From Odontocerum albicorne (Eukaryota; Arthropoda; Insecta; Trichoptera; Odontoceridae): a stretch of 64,000 nt of DNA. The notes under the pieces are model-generated. The model searched no databases. It saw nothing but the letters and a program-made list of their open reading frames with translations, and was not told the origin of the DNA. Shown here one piece after another: positions 12,030 to 23,057 of this stretch. The stretch spans positions 41,062,766 to 41,126,765 of the forward strand of contig OX463848.1 of NCBI GenBank assembly GCA_949825065.1. Direction: 5' to 3'. Each line of letters begins with the position of its first letter. Positions within the stretch are counted from its first letter, which is position 1. The position numbers and the translations under genes were made by a program.

Positions 12030-12260
12030 AAAAATGTAATGGGGCTAAATCACACGATCGTGGCGGCTAATTCACATTTCCACGAGGAGAATTTACACGG
12101 TTGGAGAACTTTTCCTGCCATAAAGCCATTGTTTCATCAGCAGTATGACAAGTAGCCCCATCCTGCTGAAACCACATGTTTTTCAAGTCTAAATCGTTCA
12201 ATTGATATCAAAAGAAAGTTTGAATCATGTCACGATATCGATTTTCATTGCCTGAAGGCA
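12030..12260 (-). pseudogene. Tc1/mariner-superfamily transposase fragment
   Basis: The minus strand reads DMIQTFF, a stop, YQLNDLDLKNMWFQQDGATC, HTADETMALWQEKF and a PPRSCDLAP segment. The FQQDGATCHTA block carries the second catalytic aspartate, and PPRSCDL carries the DL motif before the third acidic residue of DDE transposases of this superfamily. A related but distinct fragment sits at 48149-48440. It is decayed by stops and truncation. Confidence 0.7.
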
Positions 12261-12384
12261 TTATTTCATAGGGTGACGCAATGAAAACCTCAATTTTAAA
12301 TTTGCCATTTGTTTTTTATTTGTCAAACGTATAATATTTATAATATACATATAGTGTCATTCATAGACGTGTTCAGTCACGAGA

Positions 12385-12530
12385 CTGTTATCGCATCGTG
12401 CGACAGAGACGACGTCCTACAAAGTCGAAGTTAGCTAATTATAGCCAACAGTCTCTTTCTTAAGCCCGATGTGTGTTACTTACCGTCGGGTACTGTACGT
12501 CATTTACATACCCTATAAATGAATCATGCA
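12385..12530 (+). repeat. Dispersed repeat R2
   Basis: GCATCGTGCGACAGAGACG and CAGTCTCTTTCTTAAGCCCG recur inverted at 43035-43150. The class is unknown. A short related piece follows at 43180-43215. Confidence 0.55.
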
Positions 12531-12598
12531 GCGATACATGATTGCTGAACTTTATTAAAATTTAAAATTGCAGTTCTTGTTGCGCCATCCTATAGAAG

Positions 12599-12979
12599 TT
12601 TAGGAGATGTGCCCTAGAGGGAGAGATGATGATGATTTGTTGACAAATAAAACACGTTTTCGATCGCAATGCGGAAAGAGAGTTTTTATTAGTAAACGTA
12701 GGTATTTATACTATTCCCGCGTGTGTGCGGGAGTGCGAGCAAGATATCTCGTCGTCTCGTTTCTTCATTCGCAAAACGATTAATGTCGTATGTAGGTGAT
12801 AATTTATTTACGGAACTGGCGCGACAGATGTGGTGCGTTCTCGCTCTAGCATGGAATGCGCTCCGCTCCCGACAATGAGTTGAATGACCGGCGCGTGGAT
12901 TTGGTACTTGTTTGTTTTGTATTGCTAAGGAATGCAAAGGTTGGATCGTCGGTCATTGACCGAGTGTGCGACCGCCACA
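12599..12979 (-). mobile_element. Solo LTR, target duplication GAAG
   Basis: Read on the minus strand, the LTR starts TGTGGCGGTC, has a TATAAATACC promoter-like box (12710-12701) followed by an AATAAA, and ends in TCCTAAA. The 4 bases GAAG occur directly on both sides (12595-12598 and 12980-12983). It is 381 bp long. Copies of the same LTR are at 50642-51024 and 62848-63213. A 4-bp duplication fits Ty3/gypsy-type integration; no internal retroviral-like genes are present, so it is a recombination remnant. Confidence 0.85.
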
Positions 12980-12999
12980 GAAGTATTAAAATAATAGGC

Positions 13000-14050
13000 T
13001 CGCAGCCGCGGGTTGACCATACCTGGTCTAAGTGAATGAAATGACTATGTTAAGTTCAAGTATGTATAGCGTTAAAAAGCACGCGTTTATAATTTTATAA
13101 GCAATTTATCATAACTGTCACTTTTCAAGGTTCATTTATCAACCCTCGATAATTAATGTCTTCTTTAATTTTCTACCGCCCTTGAAATTACTAAGCGTCC
13201 CTTGATGAAAATAGTTCCTAGAGGCAAACACAGTCCCCCCCCCCCCTTGTAATTCCGACCACAAAAGTTACATCTTTATTAGACCCCTAGGTTTTATAGC
13301 CCGCCAGTAAATAGACCAAGGGCCAATAGGTTGATTTATTATCTTTGTTGGGAATTAATTCTCTTCCCCTCAGTTAAGTTTGCTTGGCCATCATTTTCAA
13401 CTATAGAAGCCATTATATAGTTAAATGTTACCTGAAATGTTCTAAATATCTCGGCGTTTTATTGAAAGTGCGGTAGTTACTGTTTTGAAATATCGTCGTT
13501 ACTGCAAATAAGCGGGAACGTTTAATATTGAAGTATAAAAATAAAGTATTCTAGGCGCAAGTTATGTTTCAATATAAATAAAGGTATGTGACCATTAACA
13601 TTTAATTGTGGAACGATCGGTTAAGTAAAGGTTAACAATTCGTGAAGACATCACGCACCCTTGTTTTACACCTTTTTTTTTAATAAAATCCCTACTTTGT
13701 TCCAATATTTTCATTTTGAATTTAACTCAAAATATTTCTCGTTAATAACTCTTATACAATTAATTCCCCATTCTTATCAGTAATTTCTTTAACACAATTC
13801 TAGTTTTTTTTTATATTTTGAGACTCGACTGTTCAAAGTAGTAAATAAGGTAAGATATATTTAGGATATAGCAGTGTATGTTATGTACACTTTTGTGTGT
13901 TGACTGCCATAGTTTTTTATAGAAAAGACAGAATAATGATTTGAAAAAATACTTCGTGAAAACAAATTACACCTTAACAAATTCTATAATTTATTCTGAA
14001 ATGTCAATTTTTTTTCACCAGGATATTACACATTTTTTTCTTCTTCTTCC
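13000..14050. other. No supported gene
   Basis: This is AT-rich unique DNA. It contains a C homopolymer of about 12 near 13236 and an 8-10 base T run near 13670. I see no gene. Confidence 0.4.
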
Positions 14051-14700
14051 TGGCACTGTCCCAACTCATTGCCTAGGTAGGCTGTTAGGGTGGTCGGCTC
14101 TTCTCGTTTTCAGGCTGTATATTCTTCGGTTCTGGGTGTCAATTTCATCTAGGCCGTTTCTCTGCAAGATTTTGGAGCATTGAGTCATCCAGGAGTTCTT
14201 TGCTCTTTTTTCATTTGTTTTATTTAATCTGGCGGGTTTATTTCCATGTGGCAGTCTCTTACAACCAACCAGAAAGATGTTTTAATGGGCCCTAAGTGAA
14301 AACCAGACTGAAATCACTTTTTTTATCTGGGTTCCAGCGGTGATCGAATCCGCAACCTCCAGATCGGTAGAAAATATCTTATTTGCTCTTCTTCTGAACG
14401 GCTGTCGAGGAAGATCCACAGACATTGCCTGATTTACAGTATGGTCTGGTGGTCTCCGTCTTATGTGCCCGTACCATCTCAGCTGTCGCTCTTCCCGCTT
14501 ACTATTTATGGCAGTGCCTCCCACTGCTACCACGAATGCGTGAGCTCTTAATTTTATCTTTCAGTGATACTCCTGCCGACCACCTAAGCATTCGCATTTC
14601 TGCTGTTTCAAGTTGCCTAGAGTAGGAGCTGTACATAGTCCAACATTCTGAGCCATACATAATTGCGGGTCCTTTCCTTTCAGTTTTATAGGCATTTTTG
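14050..14700 (-). pseudogene. LINE ORF2 C-terminal remnant interrupted by a SINE
   Basis: On the minus strand, 14690-14370 encodes YGSECWTMYS, LETAEMRMLRWSAGVS and, after a shift, EERQLRWYGHIRRRPPDHTV and NQAMSVDLP. This is the post-RT region (YG.E.W, then MRMLRW, then R.L.WYGHI.R) of a non-LTR retrotransposon. SINE-A lies at 14225-14375. The piece at 14050-14220 may be the rest of the same LINE. Confidence 0.6.
14225..14375 (-). repeat. SINE-A, body plus box B part of the head
   Basis: On the minus strand GGAGGTTGCGGATTCGATC (box B) is followed by GGAACCCAG, a T-rich link, CAGTCTGGTTTTCACTTAGG, CATCTTTCTGGTTGGTTG, and GCCACATGGAAATAAACCCG. This copy defines the body of the family best. Confidence 0.75.
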
Positions 14701-15784
14701 TGTCACACAAGACTCCTGTTTCTTATTCTCACATTTTCTATCGAGGATAAATTTGCATGTCAATAATTATAGAAATAAATAATGCAAATTACAGGCTTTG
14801 AAAATATTCAAGTCATTAGAATGAACACTTGGTAAACACTTACGTTTCCATGGTCTCACCCCTACTTGCTGAAGTTATCATGTGCCTCCCTCCAGCCAGA
14901 ACCTCCATTCAGAATTTATACCATTAGATTCATGCAGTCTATCAGGTCAGCCAGAGTATAATTAAGTTTTCTTTTTGCTCCTCTGATGATCAGGTGAAAA
15001 CCTTCAAACTGATAGGGTCATACCAATGTCTGAAGTGGAAAAAAAACAGTGTTTTATTAGACAAATTATAATACGTACATTCATTTAATTTATTATTTAT
15101 TTAAATCGATTTATTTTTTTCCGTCCAGCGCTTTCTTATTCTCAAATACATTTAAGCTTATATTTTTCCTTAACATTTTATTGTAATCGAAAAATAACAA
15201 ACTCAAGATGAGATTTTGGTATTGTAAAACCTGCTCAATTAATTCTTGGTTTTCTAAGAACTTATTAAGATTTTACCACCATTTCGAATACTTGTGTTGT
15301 TTTTTCGCGAGAAATCATTAAAGTTGTCAAAGTCTTAAAGTGATAATCGCTTTAAAAAATTGAAGGCTTCATTTTTATTTCTTTCCAGCACACTTTATAC
15401 AAACCCTTCAAGAAGATTTTGTCGCCTGTTAAAACACTCATTAGTCCTTGAAAAAAATAAAAGAAAAGCTGCGGAACAAAAGGGACGAAGAAAAAGATAA
15501 AATCTGCAGAGTTTTCTCAATAGCTTCTTTACTGGGTATAAAAAATGCCAAGGATACAAACACATCAAAAGCAAAGTAGTTTTCATGGTTGAAAGAGAGG
15601 AGACATCTTCATACATTTTTATCCTCGCATATAATTTTAACTTACTGTCTACATCTCTTAATGCATTATGTTTGTCTTACTGTATAAAAATTCATTGATT
15701 GTTACCGTACCACTATTTTCTTTTTATAGCAAAGTAAATGCTAAAACTCATAGAAATGAAGGAATACCATCAATAGTAGATAGT
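14375..15784. other. Mostly anonymous DNA, one possible terminal exon
   Basis: Beyond the LINE piece up to 14700 I see no firm feature. At 14980-15035 is a diverged copy of the fold-back hairpin motif. At 15388 a pyrimidine tract ending TTTCCAG precedes a 36-codon open stretch ending in a basic tail, and at 15730 TTTTTATAG precedes a 19-codon stretch cut by fold-back FB1. Neither is secure. Confidence 0.3.
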
Positions 15785-16035
15785 ATAGTTAAGGCATTAA
15801 CGTTGTGGAGGTTTAAAGACATTGTCATTTATTTTATCAAACACTGTGTATTTCACTTTTTTGTAACGGTATAACCCTACCGGTATTAAGGCTTTCACCT
15901 CATCTTCAGGGGATCACAAACAAGTATTGTTTGTGCTCCCCTGAAGATGAGGGGAAAGCCTTGAAACCGGTAGGGTTATACCGTTACAAAAAAGTAGAAT
16001 AAACAGTGATTGATAAAATAAATTACAACCTTCCA
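15784..16035. mobile_element. Fold-back element FB1, near-perfect palindrome
   Basis: Two arms of about 115 bp meet with only a few bases between them near 15925. From the outside inwards each arm has TATAGTTAAGGCATTAACG (left only), TTTATCAAACACTG, GTAACGGTATAACCCTACCG and CACCTCATCTTCAGGGGA. The family recurs at 17705, 18398, 39370, 39975, 44205 and 52312. No protein is encoded. Confidence 0.85.
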
Positions 16036-16039
16036 CAAA

Positions 16040-17130
16040 CTTCTGTTATTCGTAATCATAGTAAAAGGAAAAAAATATAGCGCTGTTTGGAGTTAATTCG
16101 CTTTAAGGGCGCTTTTACTTGGGATTTGAAGCCGCTATTATTATTGACAGATTAGAGATATTACGAAATAAATATAAATTACTTGTGTGTAAATAAATGA
16201 AGGTGGTATTTGCCCATTAGATAAAGTATAAATCGTTCAGCTAGAAGAGTCATTTTGCAATAGTGTGAGTAACACTATCTGTATTACACAACTTATGTAG
16301 TGGTATTAGTTTTAGAATGCCACAAGATTGGTTGGCGCAGAACGCACGTTTGTATTGTTGTTAAAATACTTGGTGATTAGAAAAACACTACCATGTCGAA
16401 ATTAGGAGTGCGATTTTTGTCTAATGTAATGTATAATTAAAAAAATTTCGAAATTCTAGAATACACATTGTTATAACTTAAAGTTTTCTGGAATTTGGTG
16501 TCACTCCATCCACTATTATTTTAAAACTTTTTTTTTTAGCATTGTTATTATGATATATTAATATGTTAAATAATCTAACATCCATTTTATTTTTATGTGC
16601 AATCTTATTAAAGCAGACGAACATTTTAACTTTATAATACTTGTACTTATATTTATTTTTAATCTTGAAAAATTTCATTATTGTTATTTAATGTTTCCTA
16701 GAATTTGCCATGCCCGAACAATCAATATGTTAAATAAACTTACTTTCATTTTATTTTTATGATAATTACAATTTAAGCTGACAGCATTTTTAATTTACAA
16801 AACGTGTGTGTTCATTTCAATGTTTGAATATAAAATATTATTTTTATATTTTTTGCTTTTTCACTTCGTTAAAAAAATAAAAAGACAAGTTTTTGTAAAC
16901 GCACTGTTACTCCCACTATTGCAAAATGACTCTTTTGGCTGAACGATATATACTTCCCTACATCTGCGTATATTTAGTAAAACATATTTGAAAAAAAGAA
17001 GGGTTTTGTTAATATACTATACGAGTATAATATAATCATACATTTTGATAATAATTCTCAAAAAAAGGATTGATTTCAAGTTATTCATCTAGCTGCACAG
17101 GCCACTCATATCTCTATCTCTTAGAATTAG
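16040..17130. other. No supported gene
   Basis: This is AT-rich DNA with T-rich and A-rich runs. It has no repeat shared with the rest of the window and no coding signal. Confidence 0.4.
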
Positions 17131-17254
17131 ACCATGCTGTACTGTTGGACTATCAACGACAAAAACACTGTAATAATTTATCGCTCTATTGAATCGTTTA
17201 GAAATAATTTATTCGATGGAGATAAAATCAACGTCATAGTTCTACTCCTTTCAG

Positions 17255-17687
17255 AAGGAACATCTGCCAGTTACGCCAGACGACAAAGATGCAATATAGA
17301 TATCCTATTTAGGTATTTGAATACAAAAAGATAAATATTGAAATCTCTCCCTTTGGGACACTCGAGTCCATATAGAAAAGGGGTCAATATTTATGACTAT
17401 AATATAACAGCCTCGCAGTTTCATTGAAAATATACTATAATCTAGAAATTTCTGAATCAAGCACAAATTAATAAATATCTTTGCTTTTTTCCAGACCCGA
17501 TACAACAAATTTACTAATAAGAGTTTTCATTTTATTTGTCGGAAGACATCGACTAACAAATTTAAACTCTAATATTATAGAAGACTGCAGAAATCGTATA
17601 ACTACTCGTATTTCGTCTTTAGAAAGAGAGTTGTCGTCTTTTGAAAGAGATCAAGATGCATACCAAGAAAATTTAATATCTTTTTGA
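17255..17687 (+). CDS. Candidate two-exon 3' end of an unknown host gene
   Basis: Two open pieces join in frame across a canonical intron. Piece 1 follows a pyrimidine tract ending CTCCTTTCAG at 17254 and runs to 17312, where AG precedes GTATTT. The intron 17313-17494 (182 bp) ends TTGCTTTTTTCCAG. Piece 2 (17495-17687) ends in TGA. The joined peptide contains SYARRQRCNIDILFRPDTTN, then RVFILFVGRHRLTNLN, and a polar, possibly helical tail ISSLERELSSFERDQDAYQE. The first piece could also extend up to an ATG at 17134. I do not recognise a family. The support is splice sites plus frame continuity only; transcript evidence is lacking. Confidence 0.3.
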
Positions 17688-17704
17688 AAAATACTAGTAC
17701 TGGA

Positions 17705-18183
17705 ATTTATTTTTATCAAACACTGTTTATTCCACTTTTTTGTGACGGTATAACCCTACCGGTTTCAATTCTTTCACCTCATCTTCAGGGGAGCGCAAAC
17801 AAGACTAAATGCTGTTCGAACTGGTACCGATATACATGCTTCAACGGTTGGAGGCTGTGGGGTGAGGGAGGCACGGGACAATTTCGGCCGAACCGTTACA
17901 CCGATCCGAACATCTGTTGAACAGTTATTTCCCAAAAATCTCTCCGCTCTTGGCCGAAATTGTCCCGTGCCTCCCTCACCCCTCAGCCTCCAACCATTGA
18001 AGCGTGTATAACGGTACCAGTTCGAACAGCATTTTGTCTTGTTTGCACTCCCCTGAAGATGAGGTGAAAGCCTTGAAACCGGTAGGGTTATACCGTCACA
18101 AAAAAGTGGAATAAACAGTGTTTGATAAAAATAAATTACAATGTCTTAAAACCTCCACAACGTTAATGCCTTAACTATAAACA
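17705..18183. mobile_element. Fold-back element FB2, long form
   Basis: This is the longest member. The arms share the family sequence and continue inward through GGAGGCTGAGGGGTGAGGGA-type and GGCACGGGACAATTTCGGCC segments to a loop near 17890-17945. The right arm ends with the full CCTCCACAACG and TTAATGCCTTAACTATAA end; the left arm lacks this outermost part. No ORF is shared with known transposases. Confidence 0.8.
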
Positions 18184-18397
18184 ACATACTAGCACTCATG
18201 ACAACTAATTAATAATACAGCCTCATCAAGAATATATTGTCTACACGGTGAAACAACTCGAAGAAATTCTGTTTTACTTGATTTTGTTCAATTAGTTTTT
18301 TGACAGCTAATATGAGACTTTTAAAATATATAAATATAAGTGTCCTGCTTTAAAATATGTTTGTTTATTGGATCACATAATTTAAATAATAAGAGTT

Positions 18398-18540
18398 GTT
18401 TGAGCTACCTGATGATGAAGTGAAAGCCTTGAAACCGGTAGGGTTAAAATCGTTACAAAAAGTGGAATAAACAGTGTTTGATAAAACAAATTACAATGTC
18501 TTTAAACCTCTACAATGTTAATGCCTTAACTATAAATAAT
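18398..18540 (+). mobile_element. Fold-back FB3, right arm only
   Basis: CCTGATGATGAAGTGAAAGC begins the arm, which continues through GAAACCGGTAGGG and ends TTAATGCCTTAACTATAA. The left arm is missing. Confidence 0.75.
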
Positions 18541-18786
18541 ATAATTTATAGAATAATATGGTATTATTCGCCAAAAAAACTGAGACTTAAACCCCTCCAT
18601 GCAAATGAGATCACTTATATCGTTAGTATGAATAATAAAAAGCAGCGGCCCTAATATCGACCCTTGTGGTATACCATTATTAAAAAATAATTTAAGTATA
18701 TTCTTCCTGATTAACAACGAATTGTCTTCTATTTTACAAATAAGATTCAATCCAGGTGAGGGCATTGCCTCAATACAAATAATCAT
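18540..18786 (-). pseudogene. RT fragment with GIPQGSILGP motif
   Basis: The minus strand is open with FFNNGIPQGSILGPLLFI and IHTNDISDL. This is RT motif B (domain 4), which binds the template and nucleotide, in the form shared by many non-LTR retrotransposons. The catalytic YADD region that should follow is not in frame. It abuts FB3. Confidence 0.75.
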
Positions 18787-19184
18787 CCCAAATCGTACTT
18801 TCGTATAAATCGTACACTTCGTGAATCATCCTTCGAAATCGAGTCTATTCGATACAGTTACTCATCATTGAACCCGCTATTTGTACTAAATGGTACATAG
18901 TTCATAATTTTATAATGTTATTTATGTATTCAATAAGTTTTAAAAATGGAAGGAATTTGAAGTCGGAGTCGAATTTATAATAGCATCTCCCGACTTCGAA
19001 TCGGAATCCGACTTCACGAAAACCAATAAACTTCGACTCCTGACTCTCTGATTCTGACTCCAAAACACTGGAAAAAGAGTTATGCGCGTTATAGAACAGT
19101 CGTGATCATTGGATTTGATTTTATGAGCTAATTGATGCACTGCTGACGTAATAATACGTCTTTATATCTCACGGTCATTATATT

Positions 19185-19725
19185 CGAGAAAATGTAGCAT
19201 GTGACGTCCGAAATGTCATGTCTCAAAGGGATGGGGTAAAATCGTTTTTTTTATAAATCGAAAAATAGTTTTTTTCTAAACTGACGTTTTAATTCCTAAT
19301 TTTTATTTTATTGATTTTCTAATGTATTGTATGATTTGTATCTATCTTTTAATATGCCAAGATCCACTATGAATTAATTACGAAAATTTTATTTCATGTA
19401 TAAAAAAAAAAAAGAAAATTCAATTATCATATACCCCATCCCTAGCCAATGCAGACTAGCGTAGTGACTTGACGAACGTCGCCAAATATTATTTGATTTT
19501 AACAAATTGACATATTTTTGCTAATTTGTAACAAAGTGTATTAATTTGTCATTATTATTAGTTTTATGTAATGTATTTACCTAAATTACTTGCTATTTAT
19601 TAGAATCGAGGATTATATTAAAGTTGATAAAATAATTAAAATTACTGAACGTCGTTACAAGGTTGTGTTGGGGCAAATTTGTGAAACGTCACAGGGACCA
19701 CGCTACATTTTCTTCAGTATAGCAA
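19185..19725 (+). mobile_element. MITE copy 1 (inverted copy at 33538-34105)
   Basis: The element has terminal inverted repeats containing GAAAATGTAGC and, better kept on the right end, GGTCCCTGTGACGTTTCAC. It is about 530 bp, AT-rich and non-coding. The copy at 33.5-34.1 kb is collinear in the other orientation, including the stretch around GGGATGGGGTAAAATCG. The target duplication is not clear. Confidence 0.75.
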
Positions 19726-20500
19726 TTCTATTATACTCTTGCAATGATCTGTTGGTTGAATTACTTATCAGGTTTGTCAATTACGTTGGTGATCTGCACA
19801 TTCATAAATCCTTCTTTTTACCTTGCATCATCAGTAACTCCAATTTATCTCCTTCCTTGGTATTATGACTGAGGATTCGTAGTTATATTATTGAAGACAG
19901 ACTCTATTCGATTTGAAGATCTTCTATCTTCTAGTTCGATGAATTTGAAAGAAACACTGATTAAGTGTTAGAAGTGGAATTACTACAACAAATAAATTTC
20001 TTATTGAGTATTTTAGTTAACATGCTTAAAAGTGTCCTTATTGCCAAATTCAAAATTAATTCCTGCGATAGATCTTTTCATAAAGAGACATGTCCAGAGT
20101 TAGCTGGCGAAATACGAGTTTTTTCTTTCACAATTAGTCCTTGAGAGCAGCTTCGTATAACCCAACCCTGAGGCCGACGTTTAATTTAGCGGAAGGATAC
20201 AGGAAACCCTATGTTTATTGTTTTTTTTTAAATTTATTTACAAATTCTCATTAATTTTAGCTAAACATTATCTCGCATCTTTGAGTTTACAACCGAGAAT
20301 TTATATACTCGTATTTTTTTTGCCAAAATAATTAAATCTCTCTTTGATCTATAAAATACATAACAAACGAAAAATATTCATGTTCTTTAATAGTTTTTGC
20401 AGTACAAATTATTACATTTTGATTCTTTGGCATTTGAATTTTGGAAGCTGAAAGTCATAGCAACTTCTCGCGGGGTAATCATGTACCTCCTGATAACCCA
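19725..20500. other. No supported gene
   Basis: Short open frames only. No domain or shared repeat was found. Confidence 0.35.
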
Positions 20501-20625
20501 TCATACATTGCAATTGTCCGTCACGCGTTGTTATTGTCCATAATACGTTGTTATTATTTTTTTTTTTTATCCACTTTGCACGGATTTATCCTGTTACACA
20601 AAGAGGGTCTGCTTCTAGCGTTAGC

Positions 20626-20979
20626 TTATTCGTTAGGAAGAATATCAGCCAGGATTCTTTTCATACTGCTAGACAATACCGAGAATATGTCAACAGTGTC
20701 ATTCAGATGGTTCAGTATCTCTATACCACGCGTGACTAAGTGTTTAGCCATGATATTCGTCCTGTAAGTTGGTATGTAGAATTCCTTGCACGTTATTCGT
20801 CCTGTAAGTTGGTATGTAGAATAGTGATTCCTTGCACGGCTATATTTATTAGGTACATATAAACTTAGTGCTTCTAGAATCGCGGGACAGTTAAAACAAT
20901 CTTGAAAAACCTTAAGTAGGAATATCGCAATCGACTGGAAGTCTGTATAAATTACGTCCGTTTGTAAAAGTTCGTCCAA
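20626..20979 (-). pseudogene. LINE ORF2 C-terminal remnant, diverged family C
   Basis: The minus strand is open for 117 codons with CPAILEALSLYVPNKYSRAR, then EFYIPTYRTNIMAKHLVTRG and NHLNDTVDIFSV. The order CP..L..L...VPN, a YRTN block and a D.VDIF matches the C-terminus seen at 7765-8088 and 23556-23849, though the sequence is far diverged. A 43-bp tandem duplication at about 20757-20842 lies within it. Confidence 0.55.
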
Positions 20980-21021
20980 ATTTGACGCAATCTGTTGTGT
21001 GAGATCGAGAAGGTTAGTAAC

Positions 21022-21222
21022 TGTCCATCACACGTTGTAATTGTTCTAAGCACGTTGTTATTGTTAATCTCCCGTTGTTATTGTATTTTACAAATTGTTA
21101 CTGCCCATCACACGTTGTTATTGTCCATCGTGTACTTTTTCGGGTACACATATTGCCAAAGTGTACCTTCTCGGGTATACATGTTGCCAAAGTGTACCTT
21201 TTCGGGTATACTTTGTCATAAA
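21022..21222 (+). repeat. Degenerate 20-24 bp repeats and a 31-bp triplet
   Basis: Between 21022 and 21130, about five loose copies of a unit like CCATCACACGTTGTTATTGT occur; similar units are at 20505-20560. From 21130 a different 31-bp unit, around CAAAGTGTACCTTTTCGGGT, is repeated three times. Confidence 0.6.
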
Positions 21223-21753
21223 ATTATTATCTAACTTTTAAATACTCGTATATACTAAGATATCAAAAATTAAAGATATTTGAACCCCGCACATATTTAG
21301 TACACAAATTTTTAATTTTAGTAATTAAAAAATGTCTTTATCCCTTGATTCTGCACGATTTAAGTTTTCTTGATTGCTACACTTAAACAATAATTTAAAT
21401 GTGGTTCCATAAGTCGATTATACATCAATTGTCAAGAACTAGGGAAAAACCACTATCGTTTACAAGAGGTGGTGGTGAAGGGTGGTGAATTCATTTTATG
21501 CGCACAATAAACTGTTCGGAATAATTCGGTCAGATACCGCTTAAACTAATCAATTGATTTCTACGGCAATGTAAAGACAGTTCATCCAAGGTTCTCTCTG
21601 TCCTCTTCATCAATTCAATTGTTAGATTATATTTAACATATATGATTTTTTTATGAGAACATATTGAAGAGTGGCCGTAGCCGGAAGACAGTATTATATT
21701 TGATCTAAGTAATCTAGTCTGCGGGTTATCAACCACTAGATTAGACTAATAAC

Positions 21754-22451
21754 CAACGTTCCCTCTAAGGTGTGCGGCCGCACATCTGTTAAAAATTATC
21801 CACACACATGTTTACATCTTCTGCACACATCCCAAAGAAAGGAACTTTTTTTTTTATTAAACAAAGTAAATTATTGTACAAACATTTGTCAAGGCTATAC
21901 CTATATACACATTTATTACTTAACTAATCTTAATTATATGTTATACAATAATTTATGCACTTACTTAATCTTATTTTCCTACATATCATTTTATTTTATT
22001 TATTCAATCTTAATATATGAGATCTTAGAAATAATTAACACATACATACTACTTATAACTAGATAACAATTCTTACCCTAATTATTTAGCAAAAACAAGT
22101 CCACTCGTTCAGGCTACTTGTATTCCATCACATTCACTCAGACCTTGGTCGCCCCAGCTAATACTGTATGTGGAACTGTAAGTGGAAAGAAAGGAACTTG
22201 TAAGCATATTTTGTTTTGCCCAAATATATATTTTATGATGAGTTCTCATGTTCCTTTCTTTGAGATATGTGCGGAACATGGAAACACCATATTATGTTAC
22301 GTATTTCGAATAAAGACTTTATGAATTATTCCTTGTTCAAAGGTTTTCGTGTTATTTTATTGGTGTTTTGTATTTTTTACTTCCCTCTTTTTTTCTTGCA
22401 CATATAAGTTGATGGACCGCACACACAATGAAAAAATTAGGGGGAATGTTG
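21754..22451. mobile_element. Non-autonomous hAT-type element with 8-bp TSD
   Basis: The ends are CAACGTTCCCTCTAA (left) and the complement of CAACATTCCCCCTAA (right), each followed inside by a TGTGCGG-type stretch. Directly outside both ends stands CTAATAAC (21746-21753 and 22452-22459), a perfect 8-bp duplication. The 8-bp duplication and short terminal repeats fit the hAT superfamily. At 698 bp with no transposase it is non-autonomous. An inner inverted pair (GAAAGAAAGGAAC-like arms at about 21832 and 22246) suggests another insertion inside. Confidence 0.85.
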
Positions 22452-22597
22452 CTAATAACTAAAAAAAATCACAATCGTGTGTGTTTGAAATACTGCCGTG
22501 CGTAGACAGGCAAAAACGCTCACACACGTTTAGCGTGCGCGAGAATTACTCCCTAAAAATCTTTTACTACATTGATGCCACTTTTTTGTGATAATTT

Positions 22598-22662
22598 TAA
22601 GAATCGAACTCGAAATGTTCGGTTGGACAATCGTCGTTTTGCCAACTAAAGCACGGAGGTCA
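22598..22662 (-). repeat. SINE-A tRNA-like head
   Basis: On the minus strand ATGACCTCCGTGCTTTAGTTGG holds box A, and TTTCGAGTTCGATTCTT holds box B. The body is not present. Confidence 0.6.
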
Positions 22663-23057
22663 TTAGTACTTTTCATTAAAATTTAGATTTGATTAGAATG
22701 AAGAAATCCTTCTACGAAATGATAACTTGATATCAAGTACAATCCAAGATGATCTCTTTCAAGGGTTTCAGCAATTATCAAGGCAGTTCAATCAAATCAA
22801 CGTTAAGATTTTTAAAATATGAATATAGTCAAATGATTTCTTATGTAAGATTTAAAAAAAATTGAATGTCCTTCCACATTCTTGCATTTTTAGTAATTAG
22901 GAACAGCCAACTATCTTTAGACAGGAAATTTCTTGTGTAAAAAACAAGTCATAAGACCACGTATAATCTTGGGTATATCAGCGCCAACTCATATCCGAAA
23001 TATTTATTTATTTTCTCAAAACCGACTTAGTCCAATTACGAGTACATTGAAAAATAT

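Noticed and set aside
15388..15495. A terminal exon ending in a basic tail (KRKAAEQKGRRKR)
   Set aside because: Only a splice acceptor and a short open frame support it; no upstream exon or family was found.
18405..18460. A hammerhead ribozyme in the fold-back arm
   Set aside because: CTGATGA and GAAAC are present in one copy, but other copies read CTGAAGA or CTGGTGA, and the stems do not attach at the positions required by the core. Kept only as a weak structural idea.
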